This document shows, piece by piece, positions 46,369 through 55,163 of a DNA stretch of 64,000 nucleotides (within the stretch, counting starts at the first letter, position 1; the number at the start of each line of letters is the position of its first letter). A program made the position numbers and the translations under genes. The notes beneath the pieces are model-generated. The model did not search any database. It saw nothing but the letters and a program-made list of their open reading frames with translations, and had not been told where the DNA came from. The stretch is from positions 1 to 64,000 of the forward strand of contig JADKAV010000007.1 in assembly GCA_016719135.1 (NCBI GenBank), written 5' to 3'. The DNA is from Micrococcales bacterium. GTDB lineage: Bacteria > Actinomycetota > Actinomycetes > S36-B12 > UBA10799.

Positions 46369-48069
46369 CTACCCGACGCGGGGCTTCGGAAACCGCAGTT
46401 TCAGCGGCTTGCTGCTCTTGCCGGAGACGATGTACGCCTTGAGTGCTCGCGGCTTGTCCGGCGCCCACCGGCTGTAATCGAGCAGGACGCGCTCGCCCTT
46501 GCCGAGTTTGGCCTTCAGCGTGGCGAAAGAAGTTCCGACCGGACCCGGTTCGGCGACGCCGGATTGGATGGCGTTGGCCTGCACCGAGCCCTTCTTGCCG
46601 TCCGCGGTGAACAGGATCACCTGACCTGCTTTTTCGTCGAGCCCACCCAGGATCGCGGAGTCATTCTTCGCCTTGGCACGTGCGGTGATGAGCGTCGAAT
46701 TACCGTTGAACACGGTGTCCACGAATCTCAGCTGACCCAGTTTCGGATACTTGCTCTGGTAGACGACAATTCCGTCGGACGGGCGCAGGCCCACCTTTCC
46801 GATGCCTCCTGCCGGCACCCCGGCCCGGTTGACCGCGAGTGTGTAGGAACCAGATACCGCCGACACGGTGGTCCGGATCGGCGTGGAGCTCTGCTTGGCG
46901 TTGATCCGGACGACGAAGGTCTTCTTCCTGGGGACGGTGAAACTGGGGAAGCTCCACTTCTTACCGGGCTCCCACGGGTTCGTCGGAAGGTTCCGGGTGA
47001 CTCCCTTGATCCGGTTGCCGCTGAGGCTGGTGATCTTCACGCCCAACGGAACATCGGTTCTCACCGGCGACAGCGTTACCTGCGTCTGGTTGGCTCCGGG
47101 GCAGAAGGCACAGCGCTGCTTCTTCTTCTTGAACACGCCAAGCGGGACCAGGCCGATATCGTCCAATGTCGGATCGGACGTCTGAGCATTGGGATTGGCT
47201 GAGAACGTGTACTGCGCCTGTTCATTGGTGGCATCCAGGCGCACCACTCGCCGGAAGTCCGGGTAGTTGTTGTCGTAGATCGCGACGTCGTAGCGCCCAT
47301 CGCCCTTGTCGTACAGCGCGTAGGGAGTCACCGCATGCCCACCCGCGCCACTCCCCATGACGAGGACCGGAGGTGCTACCCCCGGCCGCAAGGATGCCGC
47401 GAGCCGCTTGGCCACCTGCGAGGGCTTCAGCAGGTACTTGTCGGTGTCATTGAGGTACTGCGTGGCCATGTTGCGGGCGATCGTGCGCGAGATCGGTGTT
47501 TTCAAGGCCAACGAGTATGTGGAGTTGACTCCCGGCTGGAACTGCCGGGGCTGAAGACTGCCTTCGTAGAGCATCGATGCCGTCGCCGCGAAGCCGAAAC
47601 AGTGACCGCCACTCATGTCACCGTTCATCGCGCGCATCCATTCCCGCGCCGACAATGTCAACGTGCAGGGTCCTGTAGCCCTTCTTTCCACGCAGACCCG
47701 CTTGCCGATCATGGAACGCATGGTCGCGGCATTGAGGTTCTTCGGGCCGGCCGGGTCGGTACCGAACAGCTTGGCGTTGGAGGGATCAGGAGCCGCGGTG
47801 TTGAAGAAACTGAAGCCATCGTTGAAGGGGCGGAAGCCGCTATCGGCGACCAACTCCCCGGACACGGAGTTCCAGTCGCGGATGGCGTTGGCAGCAGCGA
47901 ACTTCTGCGCGTAATCCGCCCAGACGATCGGGTTCGCCCTTGCCGGGACATTGGTGCCATCGTCGGCGGCCGCTCCAGCAGCAGCCGGTCCTAGGCAGAC
48001 AGCCGCGGCCAGGACTGCAGAAACAGGTGCTCTCATCAGCGTCACTTTCTTGGAACTGGGGGCCGGCAT
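46369..48069 (-). CDS. Secreted protein with a papain-like cysteine-protease signature
   Basis: Signal peptide (about residues 12-34). A possible catalytic cysteine lies in GGHCFGFAAT (Cys near 157), a His in GAGGHAVTPYALY (near 245), and then YDNNYPD (near 265). That Cys, His and Asn/Asp spacing is that of papain-like folds, though this is a pattern only. The N-terminal half forms this domain; residues 270-566 are beta-rich and Lys-rich. Start ATG 48069 is the ORF limit; ATG 48036 would begin at the signal peptide itself. No close family name was recognised. Confidence 0.65.
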   Translation of the reverse strand: MPAPSSKKVTLMRAPVSAVLAAAVCLGPAAAGAAADDGTNVPARANPIVWADYAQKFAAANAIRDWNSVSGELVADSGFRPFNDGFSFFNTAAPDPSNAKLFGTDPAGPKNLNAATMRSMIGKRVCVERRATGPCTLTLSAREWMRAMNGDMSGGHCFGFAATASMLYEGSLQPRQFQPGVNSTYSLALKTPISRTIARNMATQYLNDTDKYLLKPSQVAKRLAASLRPGVAPPVLVMGSGAGGHAVTPYALYDKGDGRYDVAIYDNNYPDFRRVVRLDATNEQAQYTFSANPNAQTSDPTLDDIGLVPLGVFKKKKQRCAFCPGANQTQVTLSPVRTDVPLGVKITSLSGNRIKGVTRNLPTNPWEPGKKWSFPSFTVPRKKTFVVRINAKQSSTPIRTTVSAVSGSYTLAVNRAGVPAGGIGKVGLRPSDGIVVYQSKYPKLGQLRFVDTVFNGNSTLITARAKAKNDSAILGGLDEKAGQVILFTADGKKGSVQANAIQSGVAEPGPVGTSFATLKAKLGKGERVLLDYSRWAPDKPRALKAYIVSGKSSKPLKLRFPKPRVG

Positions 48070-48158
48070 TGCGCCGCGGCATCAAGCCGTCACCGTATCC
48101 GACGAAGTCCTGACCCACCCACCGGGTGGACGGACGCTGTGGGCGGTACTGTCGTGCG

Positions 48159-48566
48159 ATGCCACATGTGACGATCACACGCGAACAACTGGGCTCCTAC
48201 ATCGCCACGAACATGGCGGGCGTCCAGATCGAATTCGGTGAGGGCGAGGACCAGTTCACACCGGTCGAACTGCTGCTCGTGGCGCTCGGCGGCTGCACCG
48301 GGATGGATGTGGACTACCTGACCTCGCGCCGCGCTGAGCCGCTTGACTTCGAGATCGCCGTCGATGCCGAGAAACTCAAAGATCCCGAGCAGGGCAACCT
48401 CCTGCAGGACGTGACTGTCACGTTCCGGCTGCGGTTCCCGCAGGGTCAAGACGGTGACCGGGCGCGGACCGCCCTGCCGACCGCGGTCGCACGCTCACAC
48501 GACCGCTTGTGCACCGTCGGTCGATCGCTGGAAGTCCCGACGCCGATCACCAATCACATCGAGTGA
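48159..48566 (+). CDS. OsmC-family protein (peroxiredoxin-like)
   Basis: A 135-residue OsmC fold protein: PVELLLVALGGCTGMDV holds the first cysteine, and the second (SHDRLCTVG) follows. The pair reduces organic hydroperoxides in this family. ATG 48159 is used; the frame is open further back. It is divergent from the papain-like gene. Confidence 0.88.
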   Translation: MPHVTITREQLGSYIATNMAGVQIEFGEGEDQFTPVELLLVALGGCTGMDVDYLTSRRAEPLDFEIAVDAEKLKDPEQGNLLQDVTVTFRLRFPQGQDGDRARTALPTAVARSHDRLCTVGRSLEVPTPITNHIE

Positions 48567-48811
48567 CCGCTGCGGGCCCAGCAGGGATTGTGCCAGTGGC
48601 GCCGCTCGTCGACGCCCCGGTGTTGCGGCCACACCACGACGTGCGGAACACCTATCGCGATGCGCTGATTGCAGCCCGGGCAGATGTACTGCTTACTCGC
48701 CTGTGAACCGGGGATACTCTGCACGATGAAGTCCCCCTCGCGGCGTCGCGAGGCGTAGCCCGCCGACAGCGGACGCGCTTGCTCCTCGCGGCGGCGATTA
48801 CGGCGGCTCAT
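48554..48811 (-). CDS. Small zinc-binding protein
   Basis: The 85-residue protein has a basic N-terminus, an IPGSQASKQY segment and cysteine pairs CPGC and WHNPCW, consistent with a zinc site as in a conserved actinobacterial family (often labelled ATP/GTP-binding). Function unknown. It overlaps the OsmC 3' end on the opposite strand. Confidence 0.75.
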   Translation of the reverse strand: MSRRNRRREEQARPLSAGYASRRREGDFIVQSIPGSQASKQYICPGCNQRIAIGVPHVVVWPQHRGVDERRHWHNPCWARSGHSM

Positions 48812-48832
48812 CTGTCCAGGGTAGGCAGCCGA

Positions 48833-50506
48833 TCAGCGGTACGCGCGGAAACCCCGGCCCGTCTTGCGGCCCAGGTAACCGGCCTCGACCATCTGCTCGA
48901 GCAGCCGGGCCGGAGCCAGCTCCGGCAGGCGGAACTCCGAGTGCAGCGTCTGCTCGATGGCCAGCGACACGTCGTTGCCCACCACGTCGAGCAGAGCGAA
49001 CGGCCCCAGCGGCAGACCGGCACCCTTGGTCATCACCGTGTCGATCTCGTCGGCGGTCGCGTAGTGCGATTCCAGCAGCAGAACTGCATCGTTGAGGTAC
49101 GGGAAGAGCAGCGCGTTGACGATGAATCCCGCCCGGTCGCCACACTTCACCGGGTGCTTGCCGACCTTGGCGCACAGGTCCACGACCGTGTCCGTCACAT
49201 CCTTGCCAGTCGTCAACGGGCTCACCACTTCGACCAGCTTCATGATCGGCGCCGGGTTGAAGAAGTGCATCCCGACTACGTCCTGGGGCCGGGAGGTGAC
49301 CGCGGCCATCTCCACGACGGGCAGCGACGAAGTGGTCGTGGCCAGAATGGCACCCGGCTTGCAGATGCGGTCCAGGTCCCGGAACAGATCGAGTTTCACC
49401 TCAAGGTCCTCGACGATCGCTTCCACGACCAGATCCACGTCGGCCAACGCCTCACGCTGCGTGGCCCCGGTGATCCGGCCCAACACCTCGTTGCGGACAT
49501 CCTCGGTCATCTTGGCTTTGGCCACCGCCTTGTCCAGCGACTTCGTCACGGCCGCCCGCACACCGGCGACCTTCTCGTCGCTTCGGGCCACGAAGACCAC
49601 GTCGTAGCCGCTCTTGGCGAAGACCTCCACGATGCCCGAGGCCATGGTGCCGGTTCCGACGACACCCACGGCTGCGACCGGACGTACCGCTGAGTCCTGA
49701 TCGGTTGCCGACGCGCCCGCGGCCTGACCGCTGTGATCGTAGAAGCCCTGTCCGGTCTTCTCCCCCGTCCGGCCGGCGGCGATCATCTGCTTGAGGATGG
49801 GCGCCGGAGCGTGCAGGCGCCGTCCGGTGGTCGCGTACAGGGTGTCGAGCACGTCGTACGCAGTGTCGATACCGATCTTGTCGAGCAGCGCGAGCGGCCC
49901 GATCGGGTAGCCGCAGCCGAAGCGCATGGCTGCATCGATGTCGTCGCGACTGGCGTAGCCGGCTTCGTACATGGTGACCGCGTGGTTGAGGTATCCGAAA
50001 AGCAGACCATCGGCGATGTACCCGGGCTTGGAACGCACCACCGTGGCCTCCCGACCGATGTCGGCCAGGAAGGCCTGCAGGGTCTGCACGGCGTCGGCGT
50101 CGGTGAACTCCGGGCGCACAAGTTCAGCGTGGGTGCGGTTGGGGTCGTGCGGCAGCGACAGGCCGAGGACCCGGTTGGGCCGACCGCTGCTCAGAGCCAG
50201 GTCGGTGACGGACAACGCAGTGGCGGTCGTGACCAGGACCGCATCGGGTGCCACCAGGCCGCCGGCCTCGGCGAACACCGCGTGCTTGACAGCGCGCGAC
50301 TCCGGCAGGCATTCGATCACGATGGCCGCGGACTCGATGCCTTTGAGCGAGTCGCCGACGTCGACGCCGGCCCGGTCGGCTGCAGCCTTCGCAGTGGCCT
50401 CGTCCTTCTCCACGCCGATCACTGTCCAGCCCGCGTCACGAGCAAACCCCGCAACCTGTGCTCCGACCGTACCCACCCCGAGGATTGCCACCGTTTTCTC
50501 AGCCAT
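48833..50506 (-). CDS. 3-hydroxyacyl-CoA dehydrogenase, two fused modules (the first degenerate)
   Basis: The product is 557 residues with two NAD-binding modules of the 3-hydroxyacyl-CoA dehydrogenase type. The second has GTGTMASGIVEVF, HFFNPAPIMKLVEVV and a GRKTGRGFRAY end, all normal. The first starts ILGVGTVGAQVAGF but lacks the canonical HFFNP His (reads GLSLPHDP), so it may not be catalytic. It oxidises 3-hydroxyacyl-CoA in beta-oxidation or the crotonyl-CoA route. ATG 50506 is chosen (MAEKTVAILG). Confidence 0.87.
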   Translation of the reverse strand: MAEKTVAILGVGTVGAQVAGFARDAGWTVIGVEKDEATAKAAADRAGVDVGDSLKGIESAAIVIECLPESRAVKHAVFAEAGGLVAPDAVLVTTATALSVTDLALSSGRPNRVLGLSLPHDPNRTHAELVRPEFTDADAVQTLQAFLADIGREATVVRSKPGYIADGLLFGYLNHAVTMYEAGYASRDDIDAAMRFGCGYPIGPLALLDKIGIDTAYDVLDTLYATTGRRLHAPAPILKQMIAAGRTGEKTGQGFYDHSGQAAGASATDQDSAVRPVAAVGVVGTGTMASGIVEVFAKSGYDVVFVARSDEKVAGVRAAVTKSLDKAVAKAKMTEDVRNEVLGRITGATQREALADVDLVVEAIVEDLEVKLDLFRDLDRICKPGAILATTTSSLPVVEMAAVTSRPQDVVGMHFFNPAPIMKLVEVVSPLTTGKDVTDTVVDLCAKVGKHPVKCGDRAGFIVNALLFPYLNDAVLLLESHYATADEIDTVMTKGAGLPLGPFALLDVVGNDVSLAIEQTLHSEFRLPELAPARLLEQMVEAGYLGRKTGRGFRAYR

Positions 50507-50548
50507 GCCCCCAAGTCTGGCAAAGCGGGCCTCGGCGACAATAGGTGG

Positions 50549-51394
50549 GTGTGGCACGCCCGACCGCTGGACGACGCGGACATCGCTGCTGTCGTCGCGA
50601 TGGTGAACCAGTGCGAATCGGCCGATAGCGGCGAGGTGATGCTGGAGGCTGCCGATCTCGTTTCAGACCTGGCTGGGCTGGACCGTCAGCGCGACGCGGT
50701 GGTCGTCGTCAGCGGCGGGCGGATCGTCGGGTGGGCCATGGTGTGGCAGACCCGCAAGCGCTGGGCGGATGTTCATCCCGACGCCCGCGGTCACGGCATC
50801 GGGGAATGGCTGCTGAAGTGGTCGACGTGGCGGGCGACGGCGCTGGGCGCCGACCGGATCGGTCAGACGATCGATGACCGGCGCACCGAAGTTGCCGCCT
50901 GGCTGGCTGGGCACGGCTACACCCCGCGCTACCACTCCTGGATCCTTTCGGCACCGGCCGACGCCGCCGAACACCGCGCCGAACCGGTAGCACCAGGCGA
51001 GGTGGATGCGGTGCTGGATCTGTTCGAGCGGACCTTCGCCGAACACCAGGACCGCCTTCCCGCGCCCTGTGCGCAATGGCGGGCAGCGACTGTCGAGCGG
51101 CCTGGTTTCGAGCCAGATGACCTGCTGGTGATTCGGGTCGGGGACCGACCGGCGGCAGCGGCGTTCCTCATCGATTCCGGGGAGGTCTGGGTGGACAAAC
51201 TCGCGGTGGCTCCGGAATTCCGGGGACATGGTTTCGCCCGGGACCTGCTCGATGCTGCACGTTCGCGTGCCACCGGCCGCGGGTATTCCCACGTGCGACT
51301 GTCCACGGACTCCAACGCCGGCGCGCTGGAGGTCTACACCCGGCTCGGCATGAGCGTCGAACGCAGTTTCACGCACTGGGCCGTGGACTTGTAG
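50549..51394 (+). CDS. Tandem GNAT acetyltransferase
   Basis: Two GNAT-fold domains in about 281 residues: the first has VHPDARGHGIGEWLL, the second VAPEFRGHGFARDLLDAA and ends RLGMSVERSFTHW, as in mycothiol synthase-like or aminoglycoside acetyltransferases. GTG 50549 begins 42 bases from the divergent dehydrogenase. Substrate unknown; MshD-like members are similar in layout but the identity is not clear here. Confidence 0.72.
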   Translation: MWHARPLDDADIAAVVAMVNQCESADSGEVMLEAADLVSDLAGLDRQRDAVVVVSGGRIVGWAMVWQTRKRWADVHPDARGHGIGEWLLKWSTWRATALGADRIGQTIDDRRTEVAAWLAGHGYTPRYHSWILSAPADAAEHRAEPVAPGEVDAVLDLFERTFAEHQDRLPAPCAQWRAATVERPGFEPDDLLVIRVGDRPAAAAFLIDSGEVWVDKLAVAPEFRGHGFARDLLDAARSRATGRGYSHVRLSTDSNAGALEVYTRLGMSVERSFTHWAVDL

Positions 51395-51510
51395 ACGCTT
51401 CGGCTGAGTCCTGGGAAGCGATCACCGCAGGAGTAGACTTGCAGGTGAGGACGCGACGCTGGCGCACCTCGATGTGCGGTGGTCACGTCCCATGGAGGGG
51501 AGTGGCTGCC

Positions 51511-52758
51511 ATGAGCCGATTCGCACACATCACGATCACCGCCCTGGTCATTGGGCTTCTGGGTGCCGTGGCGCCCAGCAACGCCGAGGGCCCCGGGTTA
51601 TCCGGAACCGTCACCGAGGGCGGGCACACAGTGAGTTGGAATGTCGGCGGAGTGAGTGCGCCGCCGCCGGCTCTCGCGGGGCAGTACGCCGGCGTCGTCA
51701 AGCCCGGGGCAAAGGTCACGTTGAGCGGCTCGATGACGTACTCGCTGCAGAAGGGCTACGCGACCAACCTCAGGCAGTCCGCGTCGCTGTCGGGTGCACC
51801 CATGCAGTCCTTCACCGGATTGGTCTACGGCGGTACCTATCCGTTCTCCTACAACCTCACGTCGGTGGCGCCGAGCGGTGAGGGTGGCGGCGTCGTGACC
51901 GAGATGTACGTCGTGGTGAAAGGGATCAACTGCAACGATTCCGGGGTGTGCGGAGGTCCGACTGTGCGCCTGACGATCGGCGTGGTGGCCAATCTGGACA
52001 CGGAACCACCGGTGATCACGATCGAGAAACCTCGCGGAGTCACCGGTATCGGCGAGAAGACCCCCGTGTTCGGGACGCTGTCGGACAACAGCAAGAAGGC
52101 CACGATGCACGCTGCGATGTACTCCGATGGTGACGTGGTGATGACCGGAACAAAGGGCCCGGTGCGGGCGGTGGGCCAGGGCTGGTCGGCCAAATGGAAA
52201 TACCCGAAAGGTCATCCAGGACCGTTCTACGAGTGCTTCTGGGCCGAGGATGCCGCTGGCAACCAGAGCAAGAACGCACCCTTCAGCGCGTGCCGCTGGC
52301 TGTCCATCCAGGTCCCCATCACGCGGGTGTCGAACGGCTGCGGTGGGTCCGCCTGGGGTGAGAAGGCGGTCGAGATCATGAACTGGTTCGGTGATGTCCG
52401 CTTCTACGGCGACCAACCGGTGGTCATGCGTGGCGCTTGCAACCAGCACGACGCCGCCTACGGCGGGTCGACCGTCGTGGGGATGCGCACGAAGAAGGCG
52501 ACTGACTACCGCCGGTGGTCTCGCGAGTCGGTCGATGAGAAGTTCGCCGCCGACCTGACGGCGCAATGCGACCGGTTCTTGAAGGGTAGGAAGCTGCGCA
52601 AGGAGCGCAGGGCCTGCTACAAGGAGGTTCCGATCTACGTCGGGCTGGTGCGGGAGTTCGGTCAAAGCGTCTTCGATGCCAATTCCACGGTCCCCGGGAC
52701 ACAGACGGAGATACCCGGCCGGACCACGCCGAAGGGTGGGAGCCGCGACAACCGGTGA
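51511..52758 (+). CDS. Secreted protein with a prokaryotic phospholipase A2 domain
   Basis: Signal peptide (about residues 1-25, ending NA), a beta-rich N-terminal half, then a C-terminal domain with CNQHDAAYG near residue 309-317, the catalytic His/Asp and Ca-binding motif of phospholipase A2, followed by DEKFAADLTAQC as in the family. It likely cleaves phospholipids outside the cell. ATG 51511 follows a strong GGAGGGG; the frame is open to 51439. The beta part may be an attachment domain. Confidence 0.78.
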   Translation: MSRFAHITITALVIGLLGAVAPSNAEGPGLSGTVTEGGHTVSWNVGGVSAPPPALAGQYAGVVKPGAKVTLSGSMTYSLQKGYATNLRQSASLSGAPMQSFTGLVYGGTYPFSYNLTSVAPSGEGGGVVTEMYVVVKGINCNDSGVCGGPTVRLTIGVVANLDTEPPVITIEKPRGVTGIGEKTPVFGTLSDNSKKATMHAAMYSDGDVVMTGTKGPVRAVGQGWSAKWKYPKGHPGPFYECFWAEDAAGNQSKNAPFSACRWLSIQVPITRVSNGCGGSAWGEKAVEIMNWFGDVRFYGDQPVVMRGACNQHDAAYGGSTVVGMRTKKATDYRRWSRESVDEKFAADLTAQCDRFLKGRKLRKERRACYKEVPIYVGLVREFGQSVFDANSTVPGTQTEIPGRTTPKGGSRDNR

Positions 52759-52767
52759 GCACCTTCG

Positions 52768-53439
52768 TCAGAACAGCCGTGACTCCACGTCGTCGTACCC
52801 GCGCAGGTGGTCGTAGTCGACCACCACACACCGGATCCCGCGGTCCTGGGCCAGAGTCCGGGCCTGCGGTTTGATCTCCTGGGCTGCGAAGACTCCGGTC
52901 ACCGGGGCCAGCAATGGATCGCGGTTGAGCAGCTCAAGGTAACGGGTCAGTTGTTCGACGCCGTCGATCTCACCGCGTCGCTTGACCTCCACCGCGATCG
53001 CCGCGCCCGAATCGTCGCGGCACAGCAGATCGACCGGACCGATCGCGGTCGGGAACTCGCGGCGCACCAGCGTCCAGTTCTCGCCGAACGTGTGGACCTG
53101 CTCGGCCAGCAACTCCTGCAGATGTGCCTCCACACCGTCCTTGACCAGTCCGGGATCCGGTCCGAACTGCCCCGACCAGTCGTGCTCGATCTCCCCGAGC
53201 CGGATGATCAGGCGCTCGCCGGCCTTGTTCGTGACCTCCCAGACTGTGTTCCCCTCGTCGTGGGTCTCCTGCAGCACGCATGGCGGGCTCATCCAGTTCA
53301 GGGGTTTGTAGGCCCGGTCGTCGGCATGCACGGAGACTGATCCGTCGGCTTTGACCAGCAACAGGCGCCGGGCCATGGGCAGGTGCGCGCTGAGCCTACC
53401 CACGTAGTCCACCTGGCATTGCGCCACCACGAGCCGCAT
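52768..53439 (-). CDS. nucS: Mismatch-specific endonuclease NucS
   Basis: NucS (EndoMS) cleaves mismatched DNA and replaces MutS/MutL in many actinobacteria. The nuclease core GPVDLLCRD with Asp 137, then EVKRRGEIDG with Glu 151 and Lys 153, is intact. Length is 223 residues. ATG 53439 overlaps the upstream membrane gene stop by one base (TGATG). It is usually a conserved chromosomal gene near the atp operon. Confidence 0.93.
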   Translation of the reverse strand: MRLVVAQCQVDYVGRLSAHLPMARRLLLVKADGSVSVHADDRAYKPLNWMSPPCVLQETHDEGNTVWEVTNKAGERLIIRLGEIEHDWSGQFGPDPGLVKDGVEAHLQELLAEQVHTFGENWTLVRREFPTAIGPVDLLCRDDSGAAIAVEVKRRGEIDGVEQLTRYLELLNRDPLLAPVTGVFAAQEIKPQARTLAQDRGIRCVVVDYDHLRGYDDVESRLF

Positions 53440-53933
53440 CAGATGAGCACCTTGAACACGACCACGAGGCCACCGACCGCCGCGGTACCCAGCGCCCAGA
53501 GCAGATCGTCCCTCCGGTCCTCCGAACCGCCGCCGACCCAGGTGTAGGCGAACAACGCAACGACCAACGTGCACATGCCCAGCGTCACCGCGGCCTCGAA
53601 GTCGTCCACCAGCAATGAGGCGGCCCAGGCCGCGCCGACCAGTAGCAGACCGGGCAAGAACATCGACGAACTGTGGATCGCTTCCGCGCGCAGCCAGCCA
53701 CCCGAGGGTGCCTGCATGTCCTGCAGACGCTTTGCGAGCACTGCCGCCCAGAAGTGCGCGACGACCAGACCAGCCGCAGCGACCAGCAGGACGAAGGTCA
53801 GCTCACCCAGCGAGTCCAGGTAGCCCTTCGCGTTGGCCGCAGCGGCCGTGGCAAGCAGGGTCAGGGATGAGTAGACGACCAGCGAAATCCTGGCGGTGGA
53901 TTCCGCACGCGTCAGCGGGCCGAGGGACTTCAC
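53439..53933 (-). CDS. Hypothetical membrane protein upstream of nucS
   Basis: A 164-residue protein with about four hydrophobic segments and no recognised domain. It overlaps nucS downstream (TGATG) and the hydroxybutyryl-CoA dehydrogenase upstream (ATGA at 53930-53933), so the three genes are one unit. Function is unknown. Confidence 0.65.
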   Translation of the reverse strand: MKSLGPLTRAESTARISLVVYSSLTLLATAAAANAKGYLDSLGELTFVLLVAAAGLVVAHFWAAVLAKRLQDMQAPSGGWLRAEAIHSSSMFLPGLLLVGAAWAASLLVDDFEAAVTLGMCTLVVALFAYTWVGGGSEDRRDDLLWALGTAAVGGLVVVFKVLI

Positions 53934-54775
53934 GAGTACTCGTAGAAACCCTTGCCGCTCTTGCGCCCGAGATCCCCCGCGGCCACCATCCGGCGCAGCA
54001 CCTCCGGCGGACTGAACTTCTCGTCCTGGGTGTCCGCATAGATGTTGGACGTCGCGTTGAGGATGATGTCCACTCCTGTCATGTCAGCGGTCTCCAGCGG
54101 ACCCATCGCATGCCCGAAGCCGAGACGGCAGGCCACGTCGACGTCCTCGGCCGAGGCGACACCGGACTCCACCAGTGCGATCGCTTCCATGGCCAGCGCC
54201 GTGATCAATCGGGTGGTCACGAACCCGGCCACGTCCCGGTTGACCACGACTACCGTCTTGCCGACCCCTTCGGCGAACTCCTGGGCACGGTTCATCGACT
54301 CATCACTGGTCTTGTATCCGCGCACGAGTTCACACAGTTTCATCAATGGCACCGGGGAGAAGAAGTGCGTCCCGACGACGTCCTCGGGTCGCGAAGTCAC
54401 CGCCGCGATCGAGGTGATCGGGATCGCCGAGGTGTTGGTCGCCAGCAGCGTCCCGGGCGCGCAGATCTTGTCGAGGCGTTCGAAGACCTCCGTCTTGATC
54501 TCGATCTTCTCGAAGACGGCCTCGACGACGATGTCGACCTCGCCCATCGCGTCCAGCTCGGTGGTCGTGCTCACCCGCGCAAGGGCCGCTTGCTCGTCCT
54601 CGGCGCTGATCTTGCCCTTCTCGGCGAACTTCGCCAGCGACTTCGCGATCCCGTCGCGGCCCCGGGCGACCGCGCCGTCATTGACGTCCTGCAGGACCAC
54701 GTCGTGACCTGCCACGGCGCTGACTTGTGCAATTCCTGCGCCCATCAATCCGGCGCCCACGACTCCGATTCTCAT
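53930..54775 (-). CDS. 3-hydroxybutyryl-CoA dehydrogenase
   Basis: It interconverts acetoacetyl-CoA and 3-hydroxybutyryl-CoA with NAD(P)H. Motifs are GAGLMGAGIAQV, ENTSAIPIT-like ATNTSAIPIT, GTHFFSPVPLMKLCELV, NRDVAGFVTTRL and the ending GRKSGKGFYEY. The start ATG 54775 gives 281 residues, the usual length. Together with thiolase and crotonyl-CoA carboxylase/reductase it fits the acetyl-CoA to ethylmalonyl-CoA route. Confidence 0.94.
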   Translation of the reverse strand: MRIGVVGAGLMGAGIAQVSAVAGHDVVLQDVNDGAVARGRDGIAKSLAKFAEKGKISAEDEQAALARVSTTTELDAMGEVDIVVEAVFEKIEIKTEVFERLDKICAPGTLLATNTSAIPITSIAAVTSRPEDVVGTHFFSPVPLMKLCELVRGYKTSDESMNRAQEFAEGVGKTVVVVNRDVAGFVTTRLITALAMEAIALVESGVASAEDVDVACRLGFGHAMGPLETADMTGVDIILNATSNIYADTQDEKFSPPEVLRRMVAAGDLGRKSGKGFYEYS

Positions 54776-54836
54776 ACCTGAGAGGCTAACCCTTCGACCA
54801 GATGCGCGATGAAGCACCGGGGCGCACAATGGGGCT

Positions 54837-55163
54837 GTGCCAGCGTGGTCCACGTATTCGTATCTCTTCGGCCCCTTGGTGGCCGGCGGGATCATGGTCG
54901 TGATGGTGCTGCTGCTGCGGTGGGCCTTCCACACGGGTGGGTCCCTGGTGGCCGACGAGCCGAAAACCGGCAAACCCGATGAGTACGGTTTGATGGTGCC
55001 GGTGGCCGGCGCTGAGGACTACGTTCGGGCCGAGATGCAGCGACAGATGCTGCAGGACGCCGGGGTGAAAGTCAATCTGGTCCGGACCACCGACGGTCCC
55101 CGGCTGATGGTGTGGCAGACCGACCGCGATCGGGCCCTCGACCTGCTCAGTCGACGCGGCTGA
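54837..55163 (+). CDS. Small membrane protein (DUF2007-like), hypothetical
   Basis: GTG start, one hydrophobic segment near residues 10-28, then a soluble part ending in a DUF2007-like stretch (VRAEMQRQMLQDAGVKVNLV). It overlaps murA by 17 bases at its 3' end on the opposite strand. Function unknown. Confidence 0.65.
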   Translation: MPAWSTYSYLFGPLVAGGIMVVMVLLLRWAFHTGGSLVADEPKTGKPDEYGLMVPVAGAEDYVRAEMQRQMLQDAGVKVNLVRTTDGPRLMVWQTDRDRALDLLSRRG

